Positions 13,041 through 21,752 are shown, numbered from the stretch's first letter. The stretch is DNA of 37,092 bases from Akkermansiaceae bacterium UBA2367 (GCA_002344525.1 DDTJ01000038.1:1-37092); one strand, 5' to 3'. The notes: generated from the sequence alone by a model not told the origin. Numbers and translations are program-made.

Positions 13041-15665
13041 ATGAAACGAATCGGCTTGGTCGGCCTCATCGTCTGCGTCGGCATGGCCCGCGCGGAGGAG
13101 GCCAGCCTGACTTTCGAGAAAGACGTGCGTCCGCTTCTCAAGGCGCACTGCACCCTCTGTCACGGCGAGGAGGAGAAGCCAAAGGGCGGGGTCGACCTCC
13201 GTCTGCGCCGCTTCATGGACGCGCCCCTCGACGGTGGGGCCACCCTCCTCGTGCCCGGCAAGCCCGAGGCCAGCGAGCTGGTCGCCATCATCGAGCGCGG
13301 CGAGATGCCGAAGAAGGGTCACCCCGTGCCGCCCGAGCAGCTCGACATCATCCGGCGCTGGATCGCGCAGGGTGCCAAGACCGCCCGCCCCGAGCCGGAG
13401 ACGCTCGGCCATGGCCCGCTCATCACCGAGGAGGAGCGCTCGCACTGGTCCTTCCAGCCAGTGAAACGCCCCGAGGTGCCCGAGATCGAGGGCGCGGCGA
13501 CTCCCATCGACGCCTTCCTCGCCACCGCGATGCGGAAGGAAGGGCTCGACTTCGCCCCCGAGGCGGATCGCGCCACCCTCCTCCGCCGGGTCACCCTCGA
13601 CCTCACCGGACTGCTTCCGACGCCGGCGGAGGTCGAGACCTTCGTCGCCGATCCGGACCCGACGGCCTACGAGAAGGCCGTGGACCGCCTCCTCGCCTCG
13701 CCCGCCTACGGCGAACGCTGGGCGCGGCACTGGCTCGACATCGTCGGCTACGCCGATTCGAACGGCTACGCCGAGGCGGATTCGGCGCGTCCCCACGCCT
13801 GGCGCTACCGGGACTACGTGATCCGCGCCTTCAACGAGGACAAGCCTTGGGACGAGTTCCTCCGCGAGCAGCTCGCGGGCGACGAGCTCGCCGGGGCCAC
13901 CCACGCCGACTACCAGGCCGCCGTGCTCGATCCGAAGAAGCGCGACCAGCTCATCGCGACCGCCTTCCTCCGCATGGCTCCCGATGGCACCGGCGACCCG
14001 AACGACGACGCCAAGCTCGCCCGCAACCAGGTCGTCGCCGAGCAGCTCAAGATCGTCAGTTCTTCCCTGCTCGGCCTCACCGTGGCCTGTGCGCAATGCC
14101 ACGACCACCGCCACGATCCCATCTCCCACGAGGACTACTACCGCTTCCGCGCCATCTTCGAACCCGCCTACAACTGGGAGGCTTGGCGGCCCCCGGCGCA
14201 GCGGCTCTATTCGCTCTACACCCCCGAGGAGCGCGCCAAGGCCGCCGAGATCGAGAAGGCCGCCGCCGCGATCAACGCCGAGGCGCGGGAGATGAGCAAA
14301 AAATTCCTCGACGAGATCTTCGAGGTCGAAATCCTCAAGCTGCCCGAGGCCGAGCGCGAACCCTACCGGCTGGCTCGCGCCACCGCCGAGAAGGATCGCA
14401 GCCCCGAGCAGAAGGCGCTCCTCAAGAAATACCCCTCGGCCCTCGCGCTCTACTCGCTGAATCTCTACGACCAGAAAAAGCAGGACCTCGTCGATGCCAA
14501 AGTCAAGGAGGCCGACGCCCTCCGCGCCACCAAGCCGCCTCAAAGCTTTGTGATGGCCTTGACCGAGGTGAAGGGCCAAGTTCCCGAGTCGAAGCTCTTC
14601 AACCGGGGCGACCACGAGCAGCCCGTGCGCTCCGTGACGCCGGGAGAGCTATCGATCCTCGCCGCGCCGGAGATCGAGTCCTTCCAGCCCGCCGCCGTGT
14701 CCTCGGGCTCTAGCGGACGCCGTCTCGCCTACGCGAACTGGCTGACGAGCGGCCAGCATCCCCTCGTCGCCCGCGTCTTCGTGAACCGCTTCTGGATGCA
14801 CCATTTCGGTCGCGGCATCGTCGCCACACCCGGCGATTTCGGCCTTGCCGGGGACCGTCCCTCGCATCCCGAACTGCTCGACTGGCTCGCCGACGAGTTC
14901 GTGAAGGGCGGCTGGAGGCTGAAACCGCTCCACCGCGCCATGCTCCTGAGCCACGCCTACCGCCAGTCCTCGGAAAATCCGCGCTCCCTGGAGGCCGATC
15001 CCGACAACCGCCTCCTCGCCCGCCACAAGCTGCGCCGCGTCGAGGCCGAGGCCATTCGCGACTCCATCCTCGCCGCCGCGGGCACGCTCGTGGACAAGCC
15101 CTTCGGCCCGCCCAGCACCATCGCCCGCGACACCGCCGGACGCATCGTCACTGGCATCGACAAGGGTACCATCACCGCGGCCAAGGTCGAGCCGGGCGGC
15201 GAGCAGGACTTCCGTCGCTCCATCTACATCGAGGTCCGCCGCAGCAAGCCCGTGACCGTCCTCGATACCTTCGACGCGCCCGCGATGGCCCCCCATTGCG
15301 AGATGCGCAGCCAGACCACCGTGGCCCCGCAGTCGCTCCTGCTGATGAACGACACCTTCATCCTCGACAGCGCCCGCCGCCTCGCTGACCGCGTCCACGA
15401 GGAGGTTCCCGGGGACGAGCGCGAGCGCCTGCGCCGCGCTTGGATGTTGCTCTTCGGGAGGGAGCCTTCCGAATCCGACATCCTCCGCTCCCTCGACTAT
15501 TTGAAATTGCAAACCGCCACCCTGACCGTCTTCCACGCCCGGCAGCCCGTTCCCGCGCCCGCCAAGGACGCCCCGGTCCCGGCCCCGCCCGATCCCGCCC
15601 GCGAGGCCTTCGCCAGCCTCTGCCAAGTCCTTTATAGCTCGAACCGCTTCCTCTACGTCGAATGA
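13041..15665 (+). CDS. PSCyt1-DUF1549-DUF1553 protein, second copy
   Basis: ATG 13041 is preferred over the GTG at 13023 because it gives a clean signal peptide (MKRIGLVGLIVCVGMARAEE). The 874-residue protein has HCTLCH (36-41) in the cytochrome-like module and a DUF1549 region with DLTGLLPTPAEVETF, GERWARHWLDIVGYADSNGY and CAQCHDHRHDP. A charged, probably helical middle segment contains many Ala/Glu/Lys, and DUF1553 follows with HPLVARVFVNRFWMHHFGRG and DFGLAGDRPSHPELLDWLAD. Unlike the first copy it has no golvesin-like insert. The stop overlaps the next start as ATGA, so the two proteins are translationally coupled. The role is inferred from the family: envelope proteins linked to polysaccharide use. 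Confidence 0.93.
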   Translation: MKRIGLVGLIVCVGMARAEEASLTFEKDVRPLLKAHCTLCHGEEEKPKGGVDLRLRRFMDAPLDGGATLLVPGKPEASELVAIIERGEMPKKGHPVPPEQLDIIRRWIAQGAKTARPEPETLGHGPLITEEERSHWSFQPVKRPEVPEIEGAATPIDAFLATAMRKEGLDFAPEADRATLLRRVTLDLTGLLPTPAEVETFVADPDPTAYEKAVDRLLASPAYGERWARHWLDIVGYADSNGYAEADSARPHAWRYRDYVIRAFNEDKPWDEFLREQLAGDELAGATHADYQAAVLDPKKRDQLIATAFLRMAPDGTGDPNDDAKLARNQVVAEQLKIVSSSLLGLTVACAQCHDHRHDPISHEDYYRFRAIFEPAYNWEAWRPPAQRLYSLYTPEERAKAAEIEKAAAAINAEAREMSKKFLDEIFEVEILKLPEAEREPYRLARATAEKDRSPEQKALLKKYPSALALYSLNLYDQKKQDLVDAKVKEADALRATKPPQSFVMALTEVKGQVPESKLFNRGDHEQPVRSVTPGELSILAAPEIESFQPAAVSSGSSGRRLAYANWLTSGQHPLVARVFVNRFWMHHFGRGIVATPGDFGLAGDRPSHPELLDWLADEFVKGGWRLKPLHRAMLLSHAYRQSSENPRSLEADPDNRLLARHKLRRVEAEAIRDSILAAAGTLVDKPFGPPSTIARDTAGRIVTGIDKGTITAAKVEPGGEQDFRRSIYIEVRRSKPVTVLDTFDAPAMAPHCEMRSQTTVAPQSLLLMNDTFILDSARRLADRVHEEVPGDERERLRRAWMLLFGREPSESDILRSLDYLKLQTATLTVFHARQPVPAPAKDAPVPAPPDPAREAFASLCQVLYSSNRFLYVE

Positions 15666-17110
15666 ACTCCGCCCGCCTCTGCTCGCGCCGCCATTTCCTC
15701 CAAGCGAACGGTTTCGGCCTCGGCTCCCTCGCCCTCGCCACCCTGCTGCGGAAGGACGGCCTCCTCGCTGCGCCGGTGAAGCCGAACCTCGGCCCGGACA
15801 ACGACTTCAACCTCCTGCCGAAACAGTCGCACTTCGACGGCAAGGCCAAGGCGATGATCTCGCTCTTCATGATGGGCGGCCCCTCGCAGATGGACCTCTT
15901 CGACCCGAAGCCCATGCTGACGAAGTACGACGGCCAGAACTTCCCCGGCGAGATCAAGTACGACAACCTCGCCCAAGCCTCCTCGAAGGTCTTCGGCTCG
16001 CCCTGGCAGTTCTCCAAGCACGGTGAATGCGGCATGGAGTTGAGCGAACTGCTGCCCCATCTCGGCAAGGTCGCCGATGACATCTGCCTGATCCGCTCCA
16101 TGGTCTCGGGCGTCAGCAACCACGCCCAGGGACTCTACGCGATCAATTCGGGCCGCATCACCGCGGGCAACCCCGCGCTCGGATCGTGGCTCACCTACGG
16201 CCTCGGCAGCGAGACCGAGGAACTGCCCGCCTACATGGTGCTCTCGCATCCCGGCGGACTGCCCACTTTCCAGGGCGAGCACTTCACCAACGGCTGGCTT
16301 CCCGCCCTCTATCAAGGCACCGTGGTCCGGGCGACCGAGCCGCGCATCCTCAACCTCGACCCGCCGCCCTCCCTCGCCGGCGACGGCCAGCGCCGCCAAC
16401 TCGATCTGCTCCGCAGCCTCAATGAGGAGCATTCCTCCGAGAACCCCGGCGAACTCGATCTGCGTGCCCGCATCGCCAGCTACGAGCTCGCCGCGAAGAT
16501 GCAGACCGCGGCCAAGGAGGCGCTCGACATTTCCGACGAGCCCGAGCACATCAAGAAGCTCTACGGCGTCGACGATCCCGTGACCCGCGACTACGCGACC
16601 CGCTGCCTCATCGCCCGCCGCCTCGTCGAGCGCGGCGTCCGCTACGTGCAGGTGCTCAACGCCGGGCAGTCGTGGGACCAGCACAGCTCGCTCCTCGGCT
16701 CGCTGCCCAAGCTCTGCGCCGCCACCGACCAGCCCAGCGCCGCCCTCGTCACCGACCTGAAGCAGCGGGGTCTGCTCGACAGCACCGTGGTCCACTGGGG
16801 CGGCGAGATGGGGCGTCTCCCCGTTCTCCAGAACGACGCCGGGCGCGACAAGTGGGGTCGCGATCACAACACCTTCGGCTTCAGCCAGTGGGTCGCCGGG
16901 GGCGGCTTCAAGGGCGGCCACGTCCACGGCGAGACCGACGAATGGAGCCACAAGGCCGTCGTCGATCCCGTGCATCACTACGACTGGCACGCGACCCTGC
17001 TGCACGCCTTCGGCCTCGACCACACCAAGCTCACCTACAAGCGCAACGGCCTCGCCGCCTCCCTGACCAACGATCCGGGGGCTAGGGTGGTGACGCAGTT
17101 GCTGGCGTGA
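15662..17110 (+). CDS. DUF1501 protein, second copy
   Basis: The 482-residue protein has a twin-arginine-type leader (SRRHFLQANGFGLGSLALA). Hallmarks include KAMISLFMMGGPSQMDLFDP, GSWLTYGLGSETEELPAYMV, GVRYVQVLNAGQSWDQHSSL, VVHWGGEMGRLP, GRDHNTFGFSQWVAGGGFKG and YDWHATLLHAFGLDHTKLTY. It is slightly longer than the copy at 9408 and clearly belongs to another subgroup, so the two pairs are not a recent tandem duplication. It is coupled to the preceding gene by the ATGA overlap. Confidence 0.94.
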   Translation: MNSARLCSRRHFLQANGFGLGSLALATLLRKDGLLAAPVKPNLGPDNDFNLLPKQSHFDGKAKAMISLFMMGGPSQMDLFDPKPMLTKYDGQNFPGEIKYDNLAQASSKVFGSPWQFSKHGECGMELSELLPHLGKVADDICLIRSMVSGVSNHAQGLYAINSGRITAGNPALGSWLTYGLGSETEELPAYMVLSHPGGLPTFQGEHFTNGWLPALYQGTVVRATEPRILNLDPPPSLAGDGQRRQLDLLRSLNEEHSSENPGELDLRARIASYELAAKMQTAAKEALDISDEPEHIKKLYGVDDPVTRDYATRCLIARRLVERGVRYVQVLNAGQSWDQHSSLLGSLPKLCAATDQPSAALVTDLKQRGLLDSTVVHWGGEMGRLPVLQNDAGRDKWGRDHNTFGFSQWVAGGGFKGGHVHGETDEWSHKAVVDPVHHYDWHATLLHAFGLDHTKLTYKRNGLAASLTNDPGARVVTQLLA

Positions 17111-17190
17111 GAGGAGCGCGGGCACTCCTCCCCGCAATTTGAAAGGTACGCGGCTTCGCCGCCATGATCTCCATCGCAGAGAACCCTGTA

Positions 17191-17211
17191 GGCGAGGGCA
17201 TCGACCTCGCC
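17191..17211. repeat. Small REP-like hairpin
   Basis: GGCGAGG (17191-17197) and CCTCGCC (17205-17211) pair around a 7-base loop, preceded by CTGTA and followed by CGGGCG. It lies in the 166-base gap between the DUF1501 gene and the pseudopilin-like gene. It may be one member of the REP-like class seen at 23181. Confidence 0.5.
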
Positions 17212-17276
17212 CGGGCGTCGAAAGGAACTCCGTTTCAGCATTGACGGCAGGGAAGGGGATCTGGTAGAAAGCGGGA

Positions 17277-17861
17277 ATGAAATGGAAACCATGGGTCTGG
17301 ATTCTCGTGGGCATCGTGATCGGCGTCCCTCTCCTTTTTGCCTTGGTGGGGATTCTTGCCGGATTCTTCTTTCCCGCAGTGAGCGGCGCTCGCCAAAAGG
17401 CGGAACACGCCCACGCGGAAAGCACCGCCTACCATCTGAAAAATGCCATCGCCACCTTCCACACCGAATACCGCGACTATCCGCTGACCAGCCCGAGCGG
17501 GGACTTCACAACCGACTCCGGCCACACCCTGATGGACATCCTGCTCGGTGCCGCCCCGCACAAGGTGCCGGGCGGGCGCAATCCGCGAGGCATCGCCTTC
17601 TACGCCGACAAAGAGGCCAAGCCCATGGCCGGGGGGCGTTTCCGGAAGGGGATCACCTACCATCCCGCCACCGGAACCGGGGAACTCTGGGACCCATGGG
17701 GCAACCTCTACCGCGTCCGCCTCGACACCGACCACAATCGCCGGGTCGAAAACCCCGAAGTGCCCGCCACCTCCGCCTTTCTCCCCGAGACCATCCTCGT
17801 CTGGTCCGCCGGACCCGACGGGGACTTCGACACTTGGGCGGACAATATCAAGAGCTGGTGA
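17277..17861 (+). CDS. Pseudopilin-like membrane-anchored protein
   Basis: The 194-residue protein has an N-terminal membrane helix (about residues 7-34, ending FFFPAVSGARQKAEHAHAES), followed by a GspG-like pattern: AYHLKNAIATFHTEYRDYPL, DPWGNLYRVRLDTDHNRRV, and a C-terminus ETILVWSAGPDGDFDTWADN. That last motif is typical of GspG-type pseudopilins in Verrucomicrobia. However, the usual prepilin peptidase site (Gly, then hydrophobic, Glu at +5) is missing. The protein may be a pseudopilin homologue that stays as a simple membrane-anchored protein and is not processed. It stands alone, about 14 kb from the secretin. Confidence 0.8.
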   Translation: MKWKPWVWILVGIVIGVPLLFALVGILAGFFFPAVSGARQKAEHAHAESTAYHLKNAIATFHTEYRDYPLTSPSGDFTTDSGHTLMDILLGAAPHKVPGGRNPRGIAFYADKEAKPMAGGRFRKGITYHPATGTGELWDPWGNLYRVRLDTDHNRRVENPEVPATSAFLPETILVWSAGPDGDFDTWADNIKSW

Positions 17862-17873
17862 CGTCTGCGACGA

Positions 17874-18146
17874 TCAACCATAGACGTCCCCGCGCGGGCC
17901 GATCTGAAGCACCTCAAGAGACGGCATCCCTTCACGGGTGACACACCGAAAGATCGCACGATACCCGCCGACGCGCAGACGCAGACAACCGGACCATTCG
18001 CCGGTCATCGCCTGCACGTTCGGATGGGCGAGAGGTTCGGGGAGAGCTGCGACTTCCGTCAACGCGGATTTCACCTGCGCTTTCCGGTCTTCGGGCATCC
18101 GGCGAAGATACCGGAGCGCGTGCCGATGGTAGAGGATCTCCCTCAT
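17874..18146 (-). CDS. RelE/ParE-type toxin
   Basis: The 90-residue protein fits the RelE/ParE fold: MREILYHRHALRYLRRMPED, an amphipathic helix, then GEWSGCLRLRVGGYRAIFRC and VLQIGPRGDVYG, the usual C-terminal Arg-Gly-x-x-Tyr region. RelE toxins cut mRNA on the ribosome, and ParE toxins inhibit gyrase; the Arg residues and R-G-D-V-Y end favour RelE. Its start overlaps the antitoxin stop by four bases. It is convergent with the pseudopilin-like gene, leaving only 12 bases between stops. Confidence 0.88.
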   Translation of the reverse strand: MREILYHRHALRYLRRMPEDRKAQVKSALTEVAALPEPLAHPNVQAMTGEWSGCLRLRVGGYRAIFRCVTREGMPSLEVLQIGPRGDVYG

Positions 18147-18340
18147 CCTTCGTCTTCACGAACGAAGGCGGATCGGTTCCCATCAAGCGAATCCCGCATC
18201 GCTTCCCGCAGCTCCTCACGATCCTGCTCGGAGAGATCGAGACCGTTCGCCTCCATCAGATCCACAAACTGATCCCAAGGGATGAGCGCTGCGGAGGGTC
18301 TGCCGTCTTGGTCGAGAACGGTCTGATAGGTGAAGCTCAT
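18143..18340 (-). CDS. Antitoxin of the RelE-type pair
   Basis: The 65-residue protein lies directly upstream of the toxin with an ATGA overlap, the typical antitoxin-first order. The start YQTVLDQDGRPSAALIPWDQF resembles the short N-terminal strands of Phd/YefM- or RelB-like antitoxins. The acidic C-terminus (LSEQDREELREAMRDSLDGN) would wrap the toxin. It probably neutralises the toxin and represses its own promoter. The family is assigned mainly from context and size. Confidence 0.8.
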   Translation of the reverse strand: MSFTYQTVLDQDGRPSAALIPWDQFVDLMEANGLDLSEQDREELREAMRDSLDGNRSAFVREDEG

Positions 18341-18393
18341 GGACGCATCCTAGCACGGATCGCGGATTCCCGCCACCTTCCCTTCGATTGCCT

Positions 18394-18750
18394 TCACCTC
18401 TCCCGCGCCCTTGTGATCTCGACGCTGACGCGGTCGCAATCCGGCAGGATGAACTTCTCCACCTCCAGCGTCACCGCGGAGACGCCGTCGAAGGCGAGCA
18501 CGGCGGCGGCGAGATCCTCGGCCAAGGTCTCGATCAAGCGCCGCTCCCCCGCCGACGCGATTTCGCGGAGCCGTTTCGAGACCCGGTAGTAGTCGATCGT
18601 GTTCTCGATGCGGTCGTCGAACCCTTTGAACGATTTCGCCAAGGTGATCGACACGTTCGCCGCCACGCTCTGCGGCAGGGCGCGCTCCTCCTCCGGCACA
18701 CCGACGCGGGTGACGAGGCGGAGACCTTTGATCTGGATGCGGTCGCTCAT
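18394..18750 (-). CDS. folB: Dihydroneopterin aldolase
   Basis: From ATG 18750 this encodes 118 residues, the usual size. Motifs are RIQIKGLRLVTRVGVPEEER at the N-terminus, ENTIDYYRVSKRLREI, RLIETLAEDLAAAVL with the catalytic-region Glu, and VTLEVEKFILPDCDRVSVEI. FolB converts dihydroneopterin to hydroxymethyl-dihydropterin and glycolaldehyde in folate synthesis (cytoplasm). The usual VEKP is VEKF here, a small departure. It is downstream of the DciA-like gene on the same strand, separated only by a 140-base composite repeat. Confidence 0.92.
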   Translation of the reverse strand: MSDRIQIKGLRLVTRVGVPEEERALPQSVAANVSITLAKSFKGFDDRIENTIDYYRVSKRLREIASAGERRLIETLAEDLAAAVLAFDGVSAVTLEVEKFILPDCDRVSVEITRARER

Positions 18751-18762
18751 ATCGGCGGAGCC

Positions 18763-18889
18763 TAAATCCGAAATCCGAAGTTCGCTACGCGGGACCACTG
18801 ATTGGCGCTGATCTCCGCTGATTTTTTCTCCGGATCAGCGAAGATCAGCCAGATCAGCGGCCCTGCGAAGCAGATTTCGGATTTCGCGC
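18763..18889. repeat. Long composite inverted repeat between the DciA-like gene and folB
   Basis: The left arm reads AAATCCGAAATCCGAA, then TTCGCTACGCGGGACC, then words of the CGCTGAT type up to GATTTTTT. The right arm (from GGATCAGCGAAGATCAGCC) repeats the same parts in inverted order: ATCAGCG words, GGCCCTGCGAAGC, then ATTTCGGATTTCG. The loop is only a few bases. The element fills almost the whole gap and is the most complete copy of the form also seen at 10985-11079. Confidence 0.85.
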
Positions 18890-18890
18890 C

Positions 18891-19259
18891 TCATCCCAGC
18901 CGGAAGCGGATCTCGCGCACCTTGTCCGCGCCGAAGCGTTCCTGCATCCGGGCGAGCAGACGGCCTTTCATCCGGTCCAGCTCGTAGTGGACGGTGGCGT
19001 GGAGCACTTGGATGGCGAGGACGCGCCGCTCCAGCGAGACGGGGCGGGCGTTCGCGGCGATGAAGCCGTCCACCATCGCGTTCCATGCCTCGAAGACCGC
19101 CTCCTCGTGGAAGCGCTCCTTCAGCCCGAGGCCTTTCATCGTCTTGCCGACGACGCTGTCGATCTTGTCCTCGAATTTCGTCGTGTCCTGCGGCTCCCAA
19201 TAGCCGCGCCATTCGGCGAGGACGCGGTCTTTGAGGGGTCGGTAGGGGCGGCGGCGCAT
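18891..19259 (-). CDS. DUF721 / DciA-like protein (replicative helicase loader family)
   Basis: The 122-residue protein ends with the DUF721 pattern: VFEAWNAMVDGFIAANARPV, SLERRVLAIQVLHATVHYEL, DRMKGRLLARMQERFG and VREIRFRLG. DciA is the ancestral bacterial loader or activator of DnaB helicase in lineages without DnaC or DnaI, and acts in the cytoplasm at replication forks. The N-terminal 50 residues are basic and variable. It is the first gene of a minus-strand series leading to folB and the toxin-antitoxin pair. Confidence 0.82.
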   Translation of the reverse strand: MRRRPYRPLKDRVLAEWRGYWEPQDTTKFEDKIDSVVGKTMKGLGLKERFHEEAVFEAWNAMVDGFIAANARPVSLERRVLAIQVLHATVHYELDRMKGRLLARMQERFGADKVREIRFRLG

Positions 19260-19369
19260 CGAAACAGGTTAATTCCAGAGGGTCGTCGCCGCCACCGGAA
19301 AACTGGCTGTTATTCATGCGGCACCCAATAGATTTGAAACATCCAGCAGACGTTCCGTGCGTTGGGTAG

Positions 19370-19443
19370 GGCGGTTCGGCTCGAACCGCCGGAAGGGCGC
19401 TCTTGGATCCCTGTGCGCCGAACCCCCGACCGGGCCGGTCGGG
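19370..19443. repeat. Two neighbouring REP-like hairpins
   Basis: GGCGGTTCGGCTCGAACCGCC (19370-19390, given here as one hairpin of two 9-base arms) and CCCGACCGGGCCGGTCGGG (19425-19443) are both near-perfect palindromes. They are framed outside by GGTAGG and TCTACC, so the pair may form one cruciform-like element. They lie in the 257-base gap between the hemolysin III gene and the DciA-like gene. Nothing else is recognisable in that gap. Confidence 0.7.
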
Positions 19444-19516
19444 TCTACCTGCCCGCCGTTTTTGGAATCCGCAAAGACTTGGACGGCTCCGAAAAGAATC
19501 GATGCGGGAGCCGGGT

Positions 19517-20170
19517 TTAGTATCCCGCCACCAGCACCCCGGCGACGACGGCGGCGATGTGGCAGAGGCTGCCGCCGATCACGAAGAGATGCCAGACGAA
19601 ATGCCCGTAGCGCATGTCCCGCTTCAAATAGAACCAGACCCCGCCCGTGTAGCAGAGCCCTCCCGCGACGAGCCAGGCGAGCCCCGCCGCGTTCACCGAT
19701 TCGACGAAGGGGCGGAAGGCGACGCACACGAGCCAGCCCATCGCCACGTAGAGGGCCGTGCCTAGCCGATCGAAGCGCGGCAGGAACACCGCCTTCAGCA
19801 CGATCCCGCCGAGGGCGAGCCCCCACACCACCCCGAGCAGCGACCAGCCCCAAGGCCCGCGCAGGTTCACGAGCAGCCAAGGCGTGTAGCTGCCCGCGAT
19901 GAGGACGAAGATGAAGGCGTGGTCGAGGATCTGGAGGAGGCGCTTCTTCCCGTGCGAGGTCACATGGTGGTAGAGGGCCGAGACGCCATAGAGCAGGATG
20001 AGGCTGCCGCCGAAGATCGAGACCCCGGTGACGTGCCAGGCCGAGAGCGGCGCGGCGAGCCGGAGCATCAGGGCCAGCCCGACTGCGGACAGCAGCGCTC
20101 CGACGGCGTGGCTCAGCGTGTTCGCCAGCTCTTCGCCGTGGCTTTCGCACAGAGCGCTCCGTTCCTTCAT
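19517..20170 (-). CDS. Hemolysin III / AdipoR-like (TrhA) membrane protein
   Basis: ATG 20170 gives 217 residues with seven hydrophobic segments. Conserved marks are GEELANTLSHAVGALLSAVG, YGVSALYHHVTSHGKKRLLQ, LDHAFIFVLIAGSYTPWLL and the C-terminal YGHFVWHLFVIGGSLCHIAA, whose histidines with the early Ser/His form the metal site of the PAQR (progestin and adipoQ receptor) fold. Bacterial members affect membrane lipid homeostasis; a true haemolytic role is doubtful. An in-frame extension further upstream would overlap the divergent deacetylase gene and is not needed. Confidence 0.92.
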   Translation of the reverse strand: MKERSALCESHGEELANTLSHAVGALLSAVGLALMLRLAAPLSAWHVTGVSIFGGSLILLYGVSALYHHVTSHGKKRLLQILDHAFIFVLIAGSYTPWLLVNLRGPWGWSLLGVVWGLALGGIVLKAVFLPRFDRLGTALYVAMGWLVCVAFRPFVESVNAAGLAWLVAGGLCYTGGVWFYLKRDMRYGHFVWHLFVIGGSLCHIAAVVAGVLVAGY

Positions 20171-20299
20171 GCCGACAATTTGCAATCGCCGTGGCATTTG
20201 CGCCAAGGAAAAAACGTCCCGCCGGAGGGACGAATTCGCGGTTTCAAAGCTCCGGATCGAGCCTATATTTCCGCTTCCTTTCGCGACATGACCTTCCCG

Positions 20300-21658
20300 A
20301 TGCGCCATCTGACCGTCCTCTCCGCCGGCCTCGGGGTCGCCCTGCTCCTCGGCTCCTGCGAAAAGGCGGCGCCCTACCTCGACAAGGTGAAGAAAGCCCT
20401 CGACCGCGAGACCGAGGAGGAGATCGCCGCGCGGCAGCCGAAGCCGCCGACCGAAATCCCGCCGCCGCCGGCCCCTGTGAAGATGGAGCTGGTGATCAAC
20501 AAGGAGGCCCGGGTCTCCGTCCTCGGCTATCACGACTTCACTGAGGGTGCCTCCAGCAACGACATGATCCTCAATGTCGCGGACTTCCGCAGCCAGATGC
20601 AAGCGATCCGCGACGCGAAGCTCCCCGTCATCAGCATGCGGCAGTTCCTCGACTGGAAGCAGGGCAAGGCCGATATCCCCGCCCAGTGCGTCATGATCAC
20701 CATCGACGACGGTTGGAAGGCGACCCACACCCTCGCCCTCGGCGTGCTGAAGGAATTCGGCTACCCTTTCACCGTCTTCCTCTACAAGAACTACATCCAC
20801 ATCGGGGGCCGCTCCTTAACCCATGACGAGATCCGCGAGATCGCCGCGAGCGGGGGCACGATCTCCAGCCACTCCGTCAGCCACAAGAACCTCTCCAGCC
20901 GGGGCGGACGCTCCCCGGCCGCCTACGACGCCTGGCTGCGCGAGGAATTGGTCGAGTCGATGCGCTTCCTGGAGGAGAACTACGGCGACACGGGGGCGGT
21001 CGTGAAGACCTTCGCCTTCCCCTTCGGCATCTACAACGACCGCGTCCTCGAACTCGCTCGCGAGGCCGGCTACGAGGCCTGCTTCACCGTGAATGGGAAG
21101 AAGACCACCTGGGAGATCGAGGATATGGAGATCGGTCGCTACGTCGTCCACGGGACGACCCTCGCGAACTTCGATCCAGCCCTCGACTTCGGCGGTGGGG
21201 CCGTGACCACGGGCGGGCGCCGACTCCTCGCCGAACAGACCTCCGCGGACGGCGCCGCAGCGGGGCCGCTCGTGACGGTGAAGCCGGACGCGAACACCGT
21301 CCTCGGAAACCGCCTTCCCCTCATCGAGGTCGATCTCTCGAAACTGCAGGGCGTCGATCCCGCGAGCATCATCCTGCGCGTCTCGGGCTTCGGGCGCGTC
21401 GCCCACACCTACGATCCCGCGAGCGGCCGCCTCGCCTATCAAATCCCCCAACGCCTCCGCGTCGAGACCTGCGCCGTGCAACTCTCCTTCCGCCACGCGG
21501 GATCGAAGCAGAACGAGTCCATCGGCTGGACTTTCCGCATCGACCCGCTCGCCGACTACCTCTCCTCCGAGGCCACCGCTCCCGGGAAGAGCGATCCCGT
21601 CGCGGAGAAGGAGGAATCCGCCGCCCTTTCTCCGCCCACGGCGACGCCTTCGCTGTGA
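20300..21658 (+). CDS. Polysaccharide deacetylase (NodB-like) lipoprotein
   Basis: ATG 20300 starts a typical lipoprotein signal (MRHLTVLSAGLGVALLLGSC); ATG 20288, four codons earlier, is also possible. The 452-residue protein has a proline-rich linker, then a NodB domain. This includes VLGYHDF, ITIDDGW (Asp136/Asp137) and SSHSVSHKNL (His191, His195), the D-H-H metal triad, with FAFPFGIYND further on. The enzyme should remove acetyl groups from a GlcNAc-containing polymer at the outer envelope. A C-terminal beta-rich domain (about 325-425, from IEVDLSKLQGVDPASIILRV) has an Ig-like look, followed by an Ala/Glu tail. It is divergent from the hemolysin III gene across a 129-base gap. Confidence 0.9.
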   Translation: MRHLTVLSAGLGVALLLGSCEKAAPYLDKVKKALDRETEEEIAARQPKPPTEIPPPPAPVKMELVINKEARVSVLGYHDFTEGASSNDMILNVADFRSQMQAIRDAKLPVISMRQFLDWKQGKADIPAQCVMITIDDGWKATHTLALGVLKEFGYPFTVFLYKNYIHIGGRSLTHDEIREIAASGGTISSHSVSHKNLSSRGGRSPAAYDAWLREELVESMRFLEENYGDTGAVVKTFAFPFGIYNDRVLELAREAGYEACFTVNGKKTTWEIEDMEIGRYVVHGTTLANFDPALDFGGGAVTTGGRRLLAEQTSADGAAAGPLVTVKPDANTVLGNRLPLIEVDLSKLQGVDPASIILRVSGFGRVAHTYDPASGRLAYQIPQRLRVETCAVQLSFRHAGSKQNESIGWTFRIDPLADYLSSEATAPGKSDPVAEKEESAALSPPTATPSL

Positions 21659-21702
21659 AGCTGAAGGCCCCTCCCTGTCCGGGCAGGACATCTGAGTTCC
21701 GG

Positions 21703-21733
21703 ACCTTTTACCTTTTACTTTTCGCCTTTTACG
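21703..21733. repeat. CTTTTAC tandem words before ffh
   Basis: CCTTTTACCTTTTACTTTTC followed by GCCTTTTACG is an imperfect array of a 7-base word. It ends about 20 bases before the ffh ATG. No inverted partner arm is seen nearby. Confidence 0.6.
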
Positions 21734-21752
21734 CCGCGAAGCGGCCCTCCCC

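Noticed and set aside
12972..14615. Long minus-strand open frame opposite the second DUF1549 gene
   Set aside because: High-GC antisense shadow; the plus strand has clear family motifs throughout.
20171..20800. In-frame upstream extension of the hemolysin III gene
   Set aside because: It lies inside the divergent deacetylase gene; the family start is at 20170.
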